A DNA stretch of 64,000 nt from Bromus sterilis (GCA_950022295.1 OX465597.1:182464516-182528515), one strand, 5' to 3'; counted from the first letter of the stretch, positions 12,701 through 24,354 are shown. Made by a program: numbers and translations. The notes: generated from the sequence alone by a model not told the origin.

Positions 12701-13016
12701 GATCTCCCTTTCGGTAACCCTCGAAGACAAACGTATAGTCATCCTGTGAAAAGACAACACAACGCGAAGCAGAAAACAAAACAAGCATACCCATATCGCA
12801 TAACTTTGAAATAGACATAAGATTATATCCAAGAGATTGGACTAACATAACCTTGTCAATGTGCTTATCCTTCGATATGGCAATCTTACCCAAACCTAAC
12901 ACTTTACCTTTGTTGTTATCACCGAAGGTAATGTACTTCAGAGAAGATTGAGATAGTTTTTCTTCGGTGAATAACTCCTTGTCTCCGGTCATATTATTTG
13001 TACAACCACTATCCAT
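9799..13016 (-). pseudogene. pol: Copia pol: protease, integrase, reverse transcriptase, RNase H; one frameshift
   Basis: Domain order is the Copia one. The protease active site MDSGCTNNMTG opens the frame. The integrase zinc-binding part has HRRLGHAG and CSACEAGK, followed by the catalytic core with HMDLFGP, RSDNGTEF and QQNGVVERKNR (D, D and E residues present). RT begins around IGTKWIFRNK and holds the catalytic YVDDIIFG. RNase H has YSDSDWAGD and ends about 9799. The frame is open from 13016 to about 10165, then shifts; the rest of RNase H continues in a second frame (10182-9799). Pol is in a different frame from gag, which stops 42 bp upstream, so expression would need frameshifting or a separate mRNA. 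Apart from the single shift the protein looks intact. Confidence 0.92.
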
Positions 13017-13057
13017 GACCCATTCGGATCCACCGGAGACATAGCCCTGCAGAAGAA

Positions 13058-15652
13058 TTAGTTCTTCTTAACCACCCACAAACGAGCAGGTGACTGAGAA
13101 GATGTTGAAGCACTGGTTGAAGCAATATTAAATCGAACAGGAGTGTATTGCTTCGGTGAACCATCAAGCACACCATAAATGTAAGTCCTCTGCGAATGGT
13201 TAGTATAAGTATGAGCATATGCAATCTTAGTATGATTATTATGAGGACGATACGTATGGCGACCAGTACGATAGTATTCCTTCTGCGGAACATTTGATTC
13301 GGTTACCAATGGATCATTTCTTGTCTCAAGAGAGTAGAAATGATTCGGTGGTACCGAAGACTTTCCCTGCATAGAATGGTTAGCAGGCAATTTTTCCACA
13401 AGTGCTTTCTGCACCCATATCTGCCTCTTATAGAATCCATTCTTTGGTGGTGTACCTACATACTCAGCTGAAACTTTTCCCTGTTCATCTTTCATGAGTT
13501 TGTAGTCTGAATCAAGTGATTCATCCACAATGACTTTGTTCATTTTGCAGTCGAAACCTGAAAGGTTAGCAATATCAATGGGTTTCTCCTTTGCTAGAAC
13601 CCAAACAGTCTTAGGATACTGCTCAGGCTCCCAGTATGTGCCATCAGGATTTATCTTTCTCTCAAAACCAACACCTTCGTTCCTGGGATTCCTGTGAAGG
13701 AGAGCCTTCCTCAGGATATCACAGAGATATTGGTGTCCTTGCACACTTTTGAACATGCCTGTTTCAAATAAGTTTTTCAACCTGAGGAGTTCCTCGGTAA
13801 CAGCAGGATTTTCCTCATTGGAGGCATTAGTATCATCAATAACAATAGGAGCTTTCCCTTTGGAAATAGCTTTGCTTCGTTCCAAACAATCCAAACAAGG
13901 TGATTCAGATTTATCAATTGCTTCAGAACCTTGTTGAGCCATGAGAGAGAGATTGACATTTTCCAATTCTTCATGAGCCTCTGTCAGTTTTTCGAGAGCC
14001 ACTTTCCTCTGAAGAAATTCATAGGTAAGCTTCTCATAATCAACTGAAAGAAGATCATGCCGAGAGGATAATTCTTCAAACTTCTCCTTCAGAGCAGCAT
14101 GCTCATTGGTTAAAGTTTGATTCTTCTCAATCTCATCGATCAACAACGTTTCTGACTTCTTAACAGTTTTGCTTAGTGAATCAAGTTCATCTTGTTGAAT
14201 TGAAGCAATTTTAGCAAGTTTAGCATAGCTTATCCTAGTATCACTTTCACATGAGGAATAATCAGAAGTATCATAGTTTGACTTGGATGAAGATACCTTT
14301 GCCTTGGCCATGAAGCAATATGCAGGAGTTTCATCTTCACTACTGTTGTTGGTGAAGAATGAGCTCGAAGCATTGACTGAAGCATCTGCCGAAGCAAAGG
14401 CCAAACCAGCAACACCATCTGATTCGGACCCTGAAGCAGACCTTGAGTCTTGTTCAGCTTCGGAACCAGAGGCTTCATCTTCTGAGTTCATCTCCTTTCC
14501 CAAATAGGCCTTGGCACGGTGAGAGCTGCTTCGACGAGACGAGTGAGTCTTCGATGAAGAACCCTCACGCTTCTTATGATACTTCTTCCTCTTATCATCA
14601 TCAGAATCTTTCTTCTTTTCCCTTCTTGAACTGGGATCATGTTTCTTTGACTCATGACTTCTGGTGGATCTGTAAGGCTTCGATGAAGAGTCTCTGAGTG
14701 AATGCTTCGATTTGTTCTCAGCTTCCCACAGAGGGCAATCAGCAATGTAGTGTCCTGGTTTCTTGCACTTATAGCAGCAGTTGTCCTTCGATGGAGAGCT
14801 TCTTGAGGATGATCGGTGAGAAGAATGACTTGAGCTTCTTGAAGGATAAATCTTCTTGGGTGAAGAAAAATCTTTCTTCTGAAAGCGATTGAAGCGTCTC
14901 ATGATCAGTGCTAAATCCTTTCCAAAGCTTGCGGGATCATCCGATTCGACACCTGAAGCAGAACTGACTTCGGGCGAAGAATGACGCGAAGCTTTTGCTT
15001 TCAAAGCATGATATCTCCTTCGAGAACCATTTATGTCACGTTTCTCATCTTCTTCCATTTCAAAGGTAGTGAGTCTCTCAAGAACATCAGCAGCAACAAG
15101 ACGTCTGTAATCAGTCCTTTCCTTGATCATCAGCACAATGTGATCAAATGAGTCATCTAACGAGCGAAGCAGAGTTCTGACAACTGAGTGAGGAGTTATG
15201 TCATCAGCACCGAGGGAAATCAACTCATTTGCAAGAGCTGTGAGTCTGCTGTAAATTGAGTGAACTTTTTCACCCTCGAGTCTTTTGAAGCGATAGAATT
15301 TGCTTCGGAGTGTGTCAATTCTGGCATCTCTCTGGGTAGAAACACCTTCACCAATCTTTTCAAGATAGTCCCAGACACCTTTGGCCGAAGGAATATTCTT
15401 CACTTCATGATACTTTTCTGGTGTCAAGTGATTTGTGATGAACACCCAGACAACATAATCAAGATCAATCAGTTGAGCTTCTTCAGGAGTGATAGCATCC
15501 TTGTCTGTAACTGTAACACCATGTAAGACAACTTGCAATGCAGTGGAATTGATAGCCATAATATTACTCTTCATCTTGTCCTTCCAGTAAGAGTAGTCCT
15601 TCCCATTGAATATAGGAATAGGTTCGCCAGAGCGAACTGCTGCGAAAGACAT
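13058..15652 (-). CDS. gag: Copia gag polyprotein of the Sirevirus, intact, 864 aa
   Basis: Structural protein of the virus-like particle. The N-terminus has the Copia gag fold (FNGKDYSYWKDKM near residue 14, in the UBN2-type family). A Ser/Arg/Lys-rich linker carries one CCHC zinc knuckle (CYKCKKPGHYIADC, about 14850-14750). The C-terminal third has a long heptad-rich coiled coil (about 14210-13930), a known Sirevirus gag feature. The start is the ATG at 15652-15650, about 50 bp inside the primer binding site. The frame is uninterrupted to the TAA at 13058. It is longer than usual Copia gag proteins because of the coiled-coil extension. Confidence 0.92.
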   Translation of the reverse strand: MSFAAVRSGEPIPIFNGKDYSYWKDKMKSNIMAINSTALQVVLHGVTVTDKDAITPEEAQLIDLDYVVWVFITNHLTPEKYHEVKNIPSAKGVWDYLEKIGEGVSTQRDARIDTLRSKFYRFKRLEGEKVHSIYSRLTALANELISLGADDITPHSVVRTLLRSLDDSFDHIVLMIKERTDYRRLVAADVLERLTTFEMEEDEKRDINGSRRRYHALKAKASRHSSPEVSSASGVESDDPASFGKDLALIMRRFNRFQKKDFSSPKKIYPSRSSSHSSHRSSSRSSPSKDNCCYKCKKPGHYIADCPLWEAENKSKHSLRDSSSKPYRSTRSHESKKHDPSSRREKKKDSDDDKRKKYHKKREGSSSKTHSSRRSSSHRAKAYLGKEMNSEDEASGSEAEQDSRSASGSESDGVAGLAFASADASVNASSSFFTNNSSEDETPAYCFMAKAKVSSSKSNYDTSDYSSCESDTRISYAKLAKIASIQQDELDSLSKTVKKSETLLIDEIEKNQTLTNEHAALKEKFEELSSRHDLLSVDYEKLTYEFLQRKVALEKLTEAHEELENVNLSLMAQQGSEAIDKSESPCLDCLERSKAISKGKAPIVIDDTNASNEENPAVTEELLRLKNLFETGMFKSVQGHQYLCDILRKALLHRNPRNEGVGFERKINPDGTYWEPEQYPKTVWVLAKEKPIDIANLSGFDCKMNKVIVDESLDSDYKLMKDEQGKVSAEYVGTPPKNGFYKRQIWVQKALVEKLPANHSMQGKSSVPPNHFYSLETRNDPLVTESNVPQKEYYRTGRHTYRPHNNHTKIAYAHTYTNHSQRTYIYGVLDGSPKQYTPVRFNIASTSASTSSQSPARLWVVKKN

Positions 15653-15697
15653 ACTTGCAAAACACTATAGGAGGTTAATCCAAATAAAGAGTGCCTA

Positions 15698-15709
15698 GCT
15701 CTGATACCA
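15698..15709 (-). other. Primer binding site, initiator Met-tRNA type, Copia element
   Basis: The minus strand reads TGGTATCAGAGC two bases after the 5' LTR end at 15712, the standard complement to the 3' end of plant initiator tRNA-Met. Confidence 0.93.
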
Positions 15710-15711
15710 AT

Positions 15712-16997
15712 TGTTAGACCAAGTATGTGATTAGAGGGGGAGGGGGCGAATGATCACTTCAAAATTTTGCATAAAACTGTGAAGTGAAGCATAACTCAGC
15801 AACCGAAAGGATTCAACAGAAAGGTAAACATTGAAGCAGAACATGATTGACGCAAAACATAGCGAATCAAAAGCATCGAATCAATTGCATCGAAGCAGAT
15901 CACTGAAGCAATTGATAAACTGAATGTGAGTTCGGAAAGTAAAACAAACTCTTGACTCGGCGATGTTTGTTCGACCAGTTCACACTCTGCAAAGTGCTAC
16001 GTCTGGTTGGAGGGACTTGTGATTGAACACAGGAGCTAACCTCTCTCCGTCCGTTTCTCCACTGCACCAATCTCCTTGAGCTTGGTCAGTTCTTCACTCG
16101 TGGTTGATTACTGAGGAAATCACCGAAACCTTTGACAAAATGGACTTCGAGGCGACAATAACTCTTCGCTCTCTGAAGCACAACTCTCTAACCGTCTAGG
16201 AGAATTGCAGTTCTCCAAGATAAAAAGGCTAGCAAACTTCTTCCTAAGTCATAATGAATCAACTCAGATCAATAGGACTTATGCTTCTGTGGATGGGTTT
16301 TTGATAGGCTTCGGTGGGGTTGCTCTCTCTCTCTCCTCTGTAGGGAATCAATCTTGGAGCAGCCACCGGCCAATGAGGGATGGGGTGGCGTATTTATAGG
16401 TGGCAATCCCTAGGTGCGAAATGACTGAAGTGACCCGATGTGACAGCTTGACACCTGTCCCCAACGGTCATATTTCCAATCAAAGAGCAACTTTACTTGC
16501 GGTCCAAGTAAAGCTGACTCACGGACTTGGTTCTGCTTCAGGAGCCGAAAGAACAAAGTCTTCGCTGGTGAAGCATTACCTAGCTCACATGAGATTTCTT
16601 CGACTCTGGCTACTCACTGGTTTGGATTCGATCTGAGTCTTTTCATCAAAACCTTCGGAGTACATTTACTAAACCCCTCTTGATAGTACGGTTTTTCCTA
16701 CGACTCAAAGAAGTGAAAAAGAACTACGCAAAAACAACTAAGCCTTGCGCCATCTTGGTCATCTTCTTCGATAAGACATGCTTCAGAATTCCTTATCTTT
16801 TTAGGGGTCGACATCCGTGATGAGCTTCACTCCAGAGGATGTGCTTCGATAAAAGAGTAAATCTTCGTTGAAGCTTTATCACCAACCTATAACTTCAGGA
16901 ACCTAACCATCTGTTTCACACTAGAAAACTTGTTAGTTCCTCTACTGTTTTGACCAACAATATCCAAAACTCATGAGGGTATAACTTTGCTCTTACA
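15712..16997 (-). repeat. 5' LTR of the Sirevirus Copia element
   Basis: 1286 bp, the same length as 2963-4248, with about 24 substitutions between them. The minus-strand promoter box CCTATAAATAC is at 16390-16400, so genomic RNA would start near 16360. The LTR is flanked on the right by AAAAT (16998-17002). Confidence 0.95.
16390..16400 (-). promoter_or_regulatory. TATA box in the 5' LTR of the Copia element
   Basis: CCTATAAATAC on the minus strand, unchanged in both LTRs (the other copy is at 3641-3651). Confidence 0.7.
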
Positions 16998-17249
16998 AAA
17001 ATCAATATCACTACTATCAAAGGTGGTAGTAGTGTCATCTAGGCTCACTTGTTTCAAACCCTCTATGTTCATAAGAGTTTCTTTTACTACGGTTGAGGTA
17101 TTAGCATCACCATTAATAGGTCCAATGGGACTAGGAGTGCATTGGGTGCTAATAGTTTGAGTGTCCTAAACAATTTGTATAGTGGCAACTGTGTGGTGTG
17201 TAGGAAGGCTCTTAATTCTATCCTCTTCCTCTTTTTCTCTAGCCCATCT

Positions 17250-18330
17250 TTATTTAAGTTTAGCCATCATCCTAATATTTTTATTGATTTGTAATTGAAT
17301 AACATTAATAGGAGTGGCCTTTCTCTCTTCAAGGGGAGAGGTTCTAATTTTCAGCATCTCAACATCAAGGGCTAGGCTATCTACCTTCACAGAGAGATTA
17401 TCTAACTTAGCTAATTTCTCTTCTACATTCTTGCTGAAGGATTTTTGGGTAGTGATAAAGTCTCTAAGCATATTTTCTAGTTCAGAAGTGGGGTTCTTGT
17501 TGCTGGGATAGGTGTTGTTGTTCCCATAGTAGGATGGCAACGGTCTAGGATTACTAGCAATGTTTCCCCTATAAGCATTGTTGTTGAAGTTGTTTATAGG
17601 AAAAAAGTTCATATCTACTTGTTCCTGAGCAACCAAAGAATTTAAAGGAACATCATGAGGATCAATAGAGGGTTGCTTGGTAAGTAGAGACATAATTAAC
17701 TCAATTTTTTCATTCATGGAGGTAATCTCCTTGACAGAAATTACCTTCCTACCTGTTGGAGCGCGTTCGGTGTGCCATTGGGAATAGTTGGTCATCATCT
17801 CATCGACAAGTTTTGTGGCAACACCGAGTGTAGTTGACATAAAGGTTCCTCCCGCGACCAAATCTAACACGTTCCGCGAGGTAAAGTTCAAGCCTGCATA
17901 AAAAGTTTGGATAACCATCCAGGTAGTCAAACCATGTGTAGGGCATTTCTTAACAAGAGATTTCATACGTTCCCAAGCTTGGGCAACGTGTTCATTATCC
18001 AATTGCTTAAAATTCATAATGTTACTTCTCAATTGGATAATTTTAGTAGGTGGGTAGTACTTCCCAATAAAAGCATCTTTGCACTTATCCCAAGAATCTA
18101 TGCTATTCTTAGGCAGAGATTGAAACCGGATTTTAGCTCCTTCCCTCAAAGAGAAGGGAAAAATCTTGAGCTTAACAACATCACTTCTACTTCTTTATAA
18201 TTTTGCATATCACATAACTCAACAAAATTATTTAAGTGTAAAACAACATCTTCTGCAGCACGAGAGAATTATTTTATAACAAGGTTTAGCAAAGCATGTT
18301 TAATTTCATAAGAGGTAGCTGAAGTGGCAG
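17250..18330 (-). pseudogene. gag: Athila-type gag of element 1
   Basis: An open frame of 299 codons (18149-17250) has the Retrotrans_gag signature of Athila-lineage elements: FQSLPKNSIDSWDKCKDAF, then a helix-rich core (NIMNFKQLDNEHVAQAWERM) and a low-complexity Asn-rich linker before a coiled coil. The N-terminal part continues to about 18330 in other frames with at least one stop (peptide VVLHLNNFVELCDMQ visible near 18190-18240), so the gene is broken. Gag would lie upstream of the protease at 2339-2927; the Copia element now separates them. Confidence 0.8.
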
Positions 18331-18546
18331 GTGTGGCAATAGGAGTGCAGATAAAGTCTTTGTTGTTGTGACTAGTGAAGTCACACAACTTAGTGTGTCA
18401 GTGGAACCCATAGTAGCAGCACGTGTGGCAGATTTTTTTGTAATTTTTGATATAAGGCACAAAGATAAAAACTGAAAGGTAAACTAACAAGACTAAAAAG
18501 CAAAGGTAAAAGGTAGTGGGAAACTCCCCTATCTTAGATTTCGGAG

Positions 18547-18564
18547 TCCCCGACAACGGCGCCA
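18547..18564 (-). other. Primer binding site, tRNA-Asp type, element 1
   Basis: The minus strand reads TGGCGCCGTTGTCGGGGA, the typical primer site of Athila-lineage and related Gypsy elements. It marks the inner edge of the 5' LTR. Confidence 0.88.
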
Positions 18565-18574
18565 GAAATATGCT

Positions 18575-19856
18575 TGATGTGCGAGATGATGATAATGGTT
18601 TCTTGCCCTTCGTTGGTTACCCCAAGTGGAAGGTGAGATGTAGGATAGCAGCAAATTTCCCCTATGTAGAGGATAGGGTTTGTCTCCCGTAGGACTCCGA
18701 CAATGAAAAGTAGGTGTCAGCGGAGCAACTGACATGGACCTGCACGCAACACAAATAACTTTGCTCCGAACGAAGTTCAGAGAGGTTGTCAATCTCGCCG
18801 GTCTTGTTGTTTACAAAGGATCAAACGCAAGGGATAATGATAATGATCGGAACTAGAAAGGAAAAGCTGGAAATTAAATGAGTGTGTAAACAGTGATGAG
18901 AATATGGAACAGGGTCCCGTGATGTTCACTAGTGATGTCTCTCTCCCAAAAGACGATGAAACTGCTATGCAAGGTAAAGAAATTACAACTAGGCAATTGC
19001 CAGGATTAAAAACGCACCGCAATGCTAACTATGTTAAAAAGAAAGGACGAGCTCAAAAGCATGGGCAGTACACCACAATAAGTAGACCGAAATCCAACTG
19101 CATCTACTACTAATCATCCACCTTGAGATATCTATCTAGAACATCTCGCTGGTATTAAGTTGCGAGCCCCACCCAAAGTGTAAACCCAAAGCAATAGACA
19201 ACTGCATTAAAAACACTTTGCGTAAAGTAAACAATCCTTGCAACCGTGGCAACAACACATCCCCTAGACTCATGTCTCTGTCACTCAAGCGTGTCATCGG
19301 GGGGCATGAATCAACAGTCGAGCATAACGTTCCCTCTTGGAGTTACTACCTACTACTTGGCGAAAGCAATAAACAACAATGGAGAACATGCAATAATTAC
19401 CTAAGAACAACAATATAAAAGATAAGAACTAAATATATTACTCAATCACAATCTGAATATAATCTCATAATCCATCAGATCCTAGCAAACTTAGCATAGC
19501 AACAACAGAAAGATTACATATGTGCCTCGATCATGTAGGGCAGCTCACGAGGACTAAACCATGAAGAACAAAGAGGGGAGGAGAACATCACATAGCTACT
19601 GATCACGGACCCATGGTCCAAAGAAAACTACTCACGACACATCCGGGAAGCGTCCATGGTGGAGGGGAAGCTCTCGGAGGTCGATCCTCCCTTCGGTAGG
19701 GTGCCGGGAAGAAGTCTGCTGGCGCTCCCGATCTTGGAAGCGCGGCGGCGACGGAACAGAGGCGAGATCGCGAAAAGAGGTCCTCTCTTTGGGGGTTTCT
19801 CTTCACGGAGATTGAATAGGCAAAGGAGTGCAGCCAGGGGGGCCACCAGGGGTCCA
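18575..19856 (-). repeat. 5' LTR of Athila-type element 1, inner part
   Basis: Starts TGATGTGCGAG next to the primer site and is collinear with 49822-51030 in element 2 (shared blocks around the 'GTTGGTTACCCCAAGTG' and 'GTCTCCCGTAGGACTCC' motifs). It is cut at 19856 by the long-LTR array and resumes at 31197. The exact inner boundary is uncertain by a few bases. Confidence 0.75.
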
Positions 19857-20166
19857 TGTATAAGGCCCGATATGCGGTACTGTTCCAGATCTAGATGTTT
19901 CCATCCAGATCCGGGGACGAAGCACATATCGGTCCCACCGCGACATATGACAATGCCATATGCCCTGGATTTCCAACATGATATCACAACATTACAGATA
20001 CAAGGATACCACATCTCATACAATCGGCATACAACTTCCTTAATACAATACAACAACGGAAGGTACATGTCTGAGTACAGAATACAATCAAATGCCTAGT
20101 GGAAAAGAGAAAAACATCGATCCCCATAACAACACGGGTCCAGGCCCTCTGCCGGGATCCACCTAA

Positions 20167-20228
20167 CTAGTCGTCGTCGAGTCTCCACATGAAACGTTGA
20201 TCACCATACCTGTGGTCGATTGAGAACC
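20167..20228 (-). other. Terminal exon-like segment in LTR A
   Basis: Preceded by a pyrimidine tract and CTCTTTTCAG on the minus strand. The 62-nt segment begins with two bases of a codon (phase 1), reads FSIDHRYGDQR..., and ends with codons for Asp-Asp-Asp and TAG (20167-20169). The same segment, same length and phase, occurs at 25263-25324 and, on the plus strand, 45750-45811. Confidence 0.5.
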
Positions 20229-21503
20229 CTGAAAAGAGTTTGGGGGTAGTATCATGAGTACAGAAGTACTCAGCATCCAACTGTAGTGGTCATCTGACCC
20301 AGCAAGGACTTCATCACTCGTCATTCTAGGACAACTAGTAGTTTACAGTAAGGATGGGGTAAGTGGTGAGGTTGCTGCCGCACTAGCATTTATGAAGTGG
20401 CTAACGATCTAGAGAGTAAGATATGAAGCCACGCATTCGATGAGGAATCGCCTCCAACAAGTCTTGCTATCAACTACTTACGCAAACATAACACCTATCC
20501 TATCCTTGTCCTCCTCTTCGCATCCCGACGAAGAAGAAGCAGTCAAGGCACACAAACGTTGATCAAGTTATATTAATATTATCTCGGTTGTTGTTGTCTA
20601 TGAACAAGGAGTAGGTCTCAAGTCGTCCATAACCGTGGACACGGCTTCTCGAAAAGATTGAACCCTGAAGGGGTGTACCAACTGCCCATTACAAGGCTCC
20701 TCACGCACGCCCATCTCTCTCAGTTGCTACCCATGATAGGCAACAATTTTATGATTTAGTCCGAAGAGATCCGGAACGACAGGTCCCTCTAGCTAACAAC
20801 GGACAAATCAGGGTGGCCCCCGGTGAGTCGACATCCAACTCAAAAGCCGGCCTCGCTCTCGAATCGTCCTCTACCGTCTGGACGAGGTCGGGTTAGTTAC
20901 CCAAACTATGTGGGCAACCACCGAGCTTCCAGGTTTGGACCAACAAAGAAACCATGTCTCCGCTGGCCCGAGTTGTTTGAAAATCTGCGAGGTCGACACT
21001 CGCACACACACGTTTTGCAAAATGTAAAACCAGCTTGGGCCACCACTAGAAATGTTTGAAGCTAGATAGGTAAGAAGAGGGGACCCCATAAAATCCCACA
21101 CGCGGCTAGGAACGCTCAGTCTTAAAACTAATAACCGGAACTCGGATCCTAGGTGACTCGAATGGAACAAAGCGTCGGGGCGGGATAGCCTAGACCTTCC
21201 ATCCTTCGTCGATATAGTCAACATTAGAATAATAGTATCATCAAAAGAAATATAATAACATGATTGCCCAAACGAAGGAGTAACAGAGTAACATCGTAGC
21301 ATCCTAAGCATGCATACTAAGCAGGGGCTGAGCAACGAGCAATAGTAACATAGCAATACAAGGTTTGCTGGGAGGGGACATGGCTGTATCGGTTTGAAAG
21401 AGGCTGTAAACATGTGGTAGGATCAAACATCGAACCTATCCTAGACTAGCATGCAAACCGCTGGTTGAAATAGAATGGATCATAAGTAATGTATAGTCCT
21501 TGC

Positions 21504-21593
21504 CTGTTGATAGGTCGGGTTCCGAAGGTGTAGTTGATCGCAAGCTCGCATCGTCTCCGAAAGTACCCGCGGAAGCACACAAGACGGTAAACA
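21504..21593 (-). other. Internal 90-nt exon-like segment in LTR A
   Basis: Acceptor TTTCCAG|TG at 21595-21593 and donor ACAG|GCAAGG at 21504-21502 on the minus strand. The 90 nt are open, phase 1 to phase 1, and encode an acidic stretch containing GDDASLRSTTPSEPDL. The equivalent segment is also exactly 90 nt in 26600-26689, 43235-43324, 31659-31748 and 38175-38264. Confidence 0.5.
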
Positions 21594-23880
21594 CTGGAAA
21601 GCAATCAACGAGCCAGAATCTATTACTACGAAGCAAACACGAGAAAGCATAAACAAGAAGGCAACACGAGACAACGCAACGATCGCGTCTATCGTCGGAA
21701 GCGGTTACTAACAGGTTAAGTGGGATACTCGTCACACACGACGATACCGCACATTTAGAAAGGTTCAAGTTGTTTAGCTAGAGGTGATCTACAAAGGTTG
21801 TTAACATGGCAACTCAAGCAAGCATGGCATAGCACACAAACATGGCAAGCGGTGAATCATAACATAAACTATCTATGCTAGTCAATTTGTGTGAGGCACA
21901 ACCAAAACATGGCATTCCACTAAGTGCCCCACGACAATTAGAGGATTTGGTACTGTTATGCCCTAAACCATATTTTAGGTTGGTTAACAGCATCAAACAA
22001 AAGCATAAACACAAAGAACACGAAAACTAATCAAATTACATATAAAGAACACCCCAAACAGAGTTACGGTTAAAAAGATACAAGTAAAATAAGTTTGGAA
22101 CACAATCTGCCAACATCACGAAGCACACTTTAGAGCAATGCATAAACAGGATAATGAATGCAAACATGCTCACAAATTATATGCAACTAAAGTAGACATT
22201 GCAAGGAAGGCGTAGCAAAAGGAATCATGCAAAAAGGTATCATGAACAACTAATTATAGCTCATGCAAAATGCAATAAAACATTACTGGTCTAGGACTTG
22301 GTGAAAATCAGAGAAACATGGCAGAAACTGTTATTTTTATGCTGTATAAACAGGAGAAAAACTATATGCAAAAGTGCAGCAACATGACATAGCAATACAT
22401 GAGCATGAACTAGACATGATGATGATTAGGTACAAAAAAGAATCAAGGTCATAGGCATCATAGATCAAAAGATATTAAGAATGCAACATGGCATCGGAAC
22501 GTTACAGACTTAAGAGAAAAACAGAGGTGGCTGTCAAAAACAGTGGGATAGAAACTTTGGAGCTCAATAACTATATGACCAGAAAGCATATCATGACAAT
22601 GCAATACATATAATAGAAGTAGACATGATGCTTAACAATATGCAATTGGAATCACTCAATTCCGATAAACGGTTGCGACGCAACCGTCACCCGAAGTTGC
22701 AACAAATTAACAGTTTTCAGCACAACAACACATTAACATCAGGGTCACCTCTTTGGAGCAAGATTTAATATAGCTAAAGCACCCAAACATGACAAGTTAA
22801 AGCATGAGAATGAAGTATACATGATGCTTAACACATAGGAAAAAGAATCAATGCAATAGGCCTCATGGATTTGACACAAGCATCACCCAAAGTTTGAACA
22901 AAATAACAGCAGCAGTAGTTAACAGCAGATTAGCAACTTAACGATCTGGTGCCCTATTCAACACACAATTACATGTTCAAGATGACCTCAAAATAAATAA
23001 CTTCCTAAAGATGAACTCTAGAGCACACAAAGCACAACAAAAAAAAGAATCACTTCATTTGGACCTACGAGTCAACGGGAATTAACATTGCAAAACAGGA
23101 CAGCAGACAAAATATTACCAGACTTAGCAAAATGAACAGCAGGGAAAAAAAGATAAGAAAAAAAAAGAAAAAGGCCTCTCACGTTGGGCCGGCCCATGAG
23201 GCGGCTGGGCCACGGAGGCCAGCTCGGCCTGGCTGGCGAGGGGCGCTGGGCCGCTGGCTGGACTGGGGCGCGAGGCCCACAGGCTGGCTGGAGGGGCGGT
23301 TGAGCTCGGGCTCCTCCCGAGCAACGAGCAGCGGCGGCGCATGCCGGCTCGTCGGCTGCCGGCGAGACGACGGAGAGGGCGGACGCGGGAGGAGGTTGAA
23401 CGGGCGCGGCGGCGCGGATCCGCCTGGATCCGGTGTCGGGGTTGGTGGCCGGCGTCGTGGTCCAGTGGGGTGGCAGCCTTGAGCTCGGGCCGGCGGCGAG
23501 CTCTCTCATGGAAGCAGCGGCGGCTGGTAGACCTGCGGGGAGAGGAGAGGGAAGACGGTGAGGAGGAGAGGAAGGGGAGAGAGGTGAGGAGGAGGGAAGG
23601 AGGAAGGAGAGGGGACGGCCGACGGCGTACTGGCCGGAGGGAGGCGGCGGCTGCGTGCCGCCCACGGGATGAGGAGAGAGGAGGGAGAAGGCTGGGCGCT
23701 GACGTGGCACTCCCTGGGCCGTCGGATCGCGAGATCTAACGGTCCAGAGCGCCTGGAGGGGGATTTTTCAGATCTGCGACTAGGTTTGACGAAAATGGGG
23801 TATTTTTGGGGCAAAGTGGAGGGGGTGGCTGCAATTTTTAGGCTAGAGAAACCCTAGAAAGGGTTGGGAGAGTGGTGGTC

Positions 23881-23889
23881 TTTATATAG
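23881..23889 (-). promoter_or_regulatory. TATA box in LARD-type LTR A
   Basis: CTATATAAA on the minus strand. The same box lies at 28974-28982, 30717-30725 and 45237-45245 in the other copies. Confidence 0.65.
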
Positions 23890-24090
23890 CCCAGGTGGCT
23901 GGCAGTTTGCAAAAACATCCCCGGTTTTTCTCTCTCTCTCGCGCGATATTTACGTTTCTGACCGCCGGGGGTCCGCAGTACCTCCGTTTCGGGTAAAACT
24001 TCAAACTACGCGATCAGCGCGTCGATCTGGCGGCGTTCACATCGTGTTGGAACCGTTCCGAGAACACTTTACAGCGCGCTATAAAAATAT

Positions 24091-24111
24091 CCCGTTTACT
24101 TATTAAACGGG
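24091..24111. other. Conserved U3 hairpin of LARD-type LTRs
   Basis: CCCGTTTA-CTTAT-TAAACGGG is an 8-bp perfect stem, followed by a T run on the plus strand. It is also at 29160-29180, 30926-30946 and 45446-45466; the last copy has one changed loop base that lengthens the stem. The stem is intact in all four copies. Confidence 0.6.
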
Positions 24112-24354
24112 GTTTTTTGTTCTGTTGGCTGCGGCTGGTCTCGTGCAGTTTTCGCGACGGTGATCGGGTGAAACCCGATGTCGCGAAGGTCAAGTGTCAG
24201 GGTGGCAAGGGTCGGTCTCCGTCCGGTACGAGATAAGAGGGGGGAAAATAATCACCGATTGATAAATCGGTGATGCAAACACCGCAAACAATTCAGACAA
24301 TCGAACAATTCACAACGATTTTTTTTTGATTTTTGTGAAATCTGGGCTGTTACA

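Larger units (their letters stand above)
2963..16997 (-). mobile_element. Sirevirus (SIRE/Maximus-type) Copia retrotransposon, complete, 14,035 bp
   Basis: The ends are TGTTAG...CTTACA, and both LTRs are 1286 bp. The 5-bp target duplication AAAAT is perfect at 2958-2962 and 16998-17002. Minus-strand order: 5' LTR (15712-16997), Met-tRNA primer site, gag with zinc knuckle and coiled coil, pol in the order protease-integrase-RT-RNase H (the Copia order), an envelope-position ORF of about 1300 codons, two polypurine tracts, 3' LTR (2963-4248). The large coiled-coil gag, the extra 3' gene and the duplicated polypurine tract are Sirevirus traits. The LTRs differ by about 24 substitutions with no length change (about 1.9% by eye). 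The host is Athila-type element 1. Confidence 0.93.
19857..24354 (-). repeat. LARD-type LTR A, about 4.5 kb
   Basis: Minus strand from TGTAACAGCCC (24354) to GGGCCTTATACA (19857; two extra bases compared with the other copies). U3 contains a conserved hairpin (24091-24111) and a TATA box (23881-23889). The leader is very GC-rich at 23160-23760, then AT-rich. Exon-like segments with conserved borders lie at 21504-21593 and 20167-20228. The GC-rich part gives long frames on both strands that are not conserved as proteins. Confidence 0.88.

Noticed and set aside
23072..23814. Long Pro/Ala/Arg-rich frames on both strands, also at 28166-28927, 30155-30608 and 44313-45400
   Set aside because: GC-rich LTR leader gives open frames in all directions; translations do not match between copies beyond DNA similarity. 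Part may be a first exon, but no frame could be chosen.
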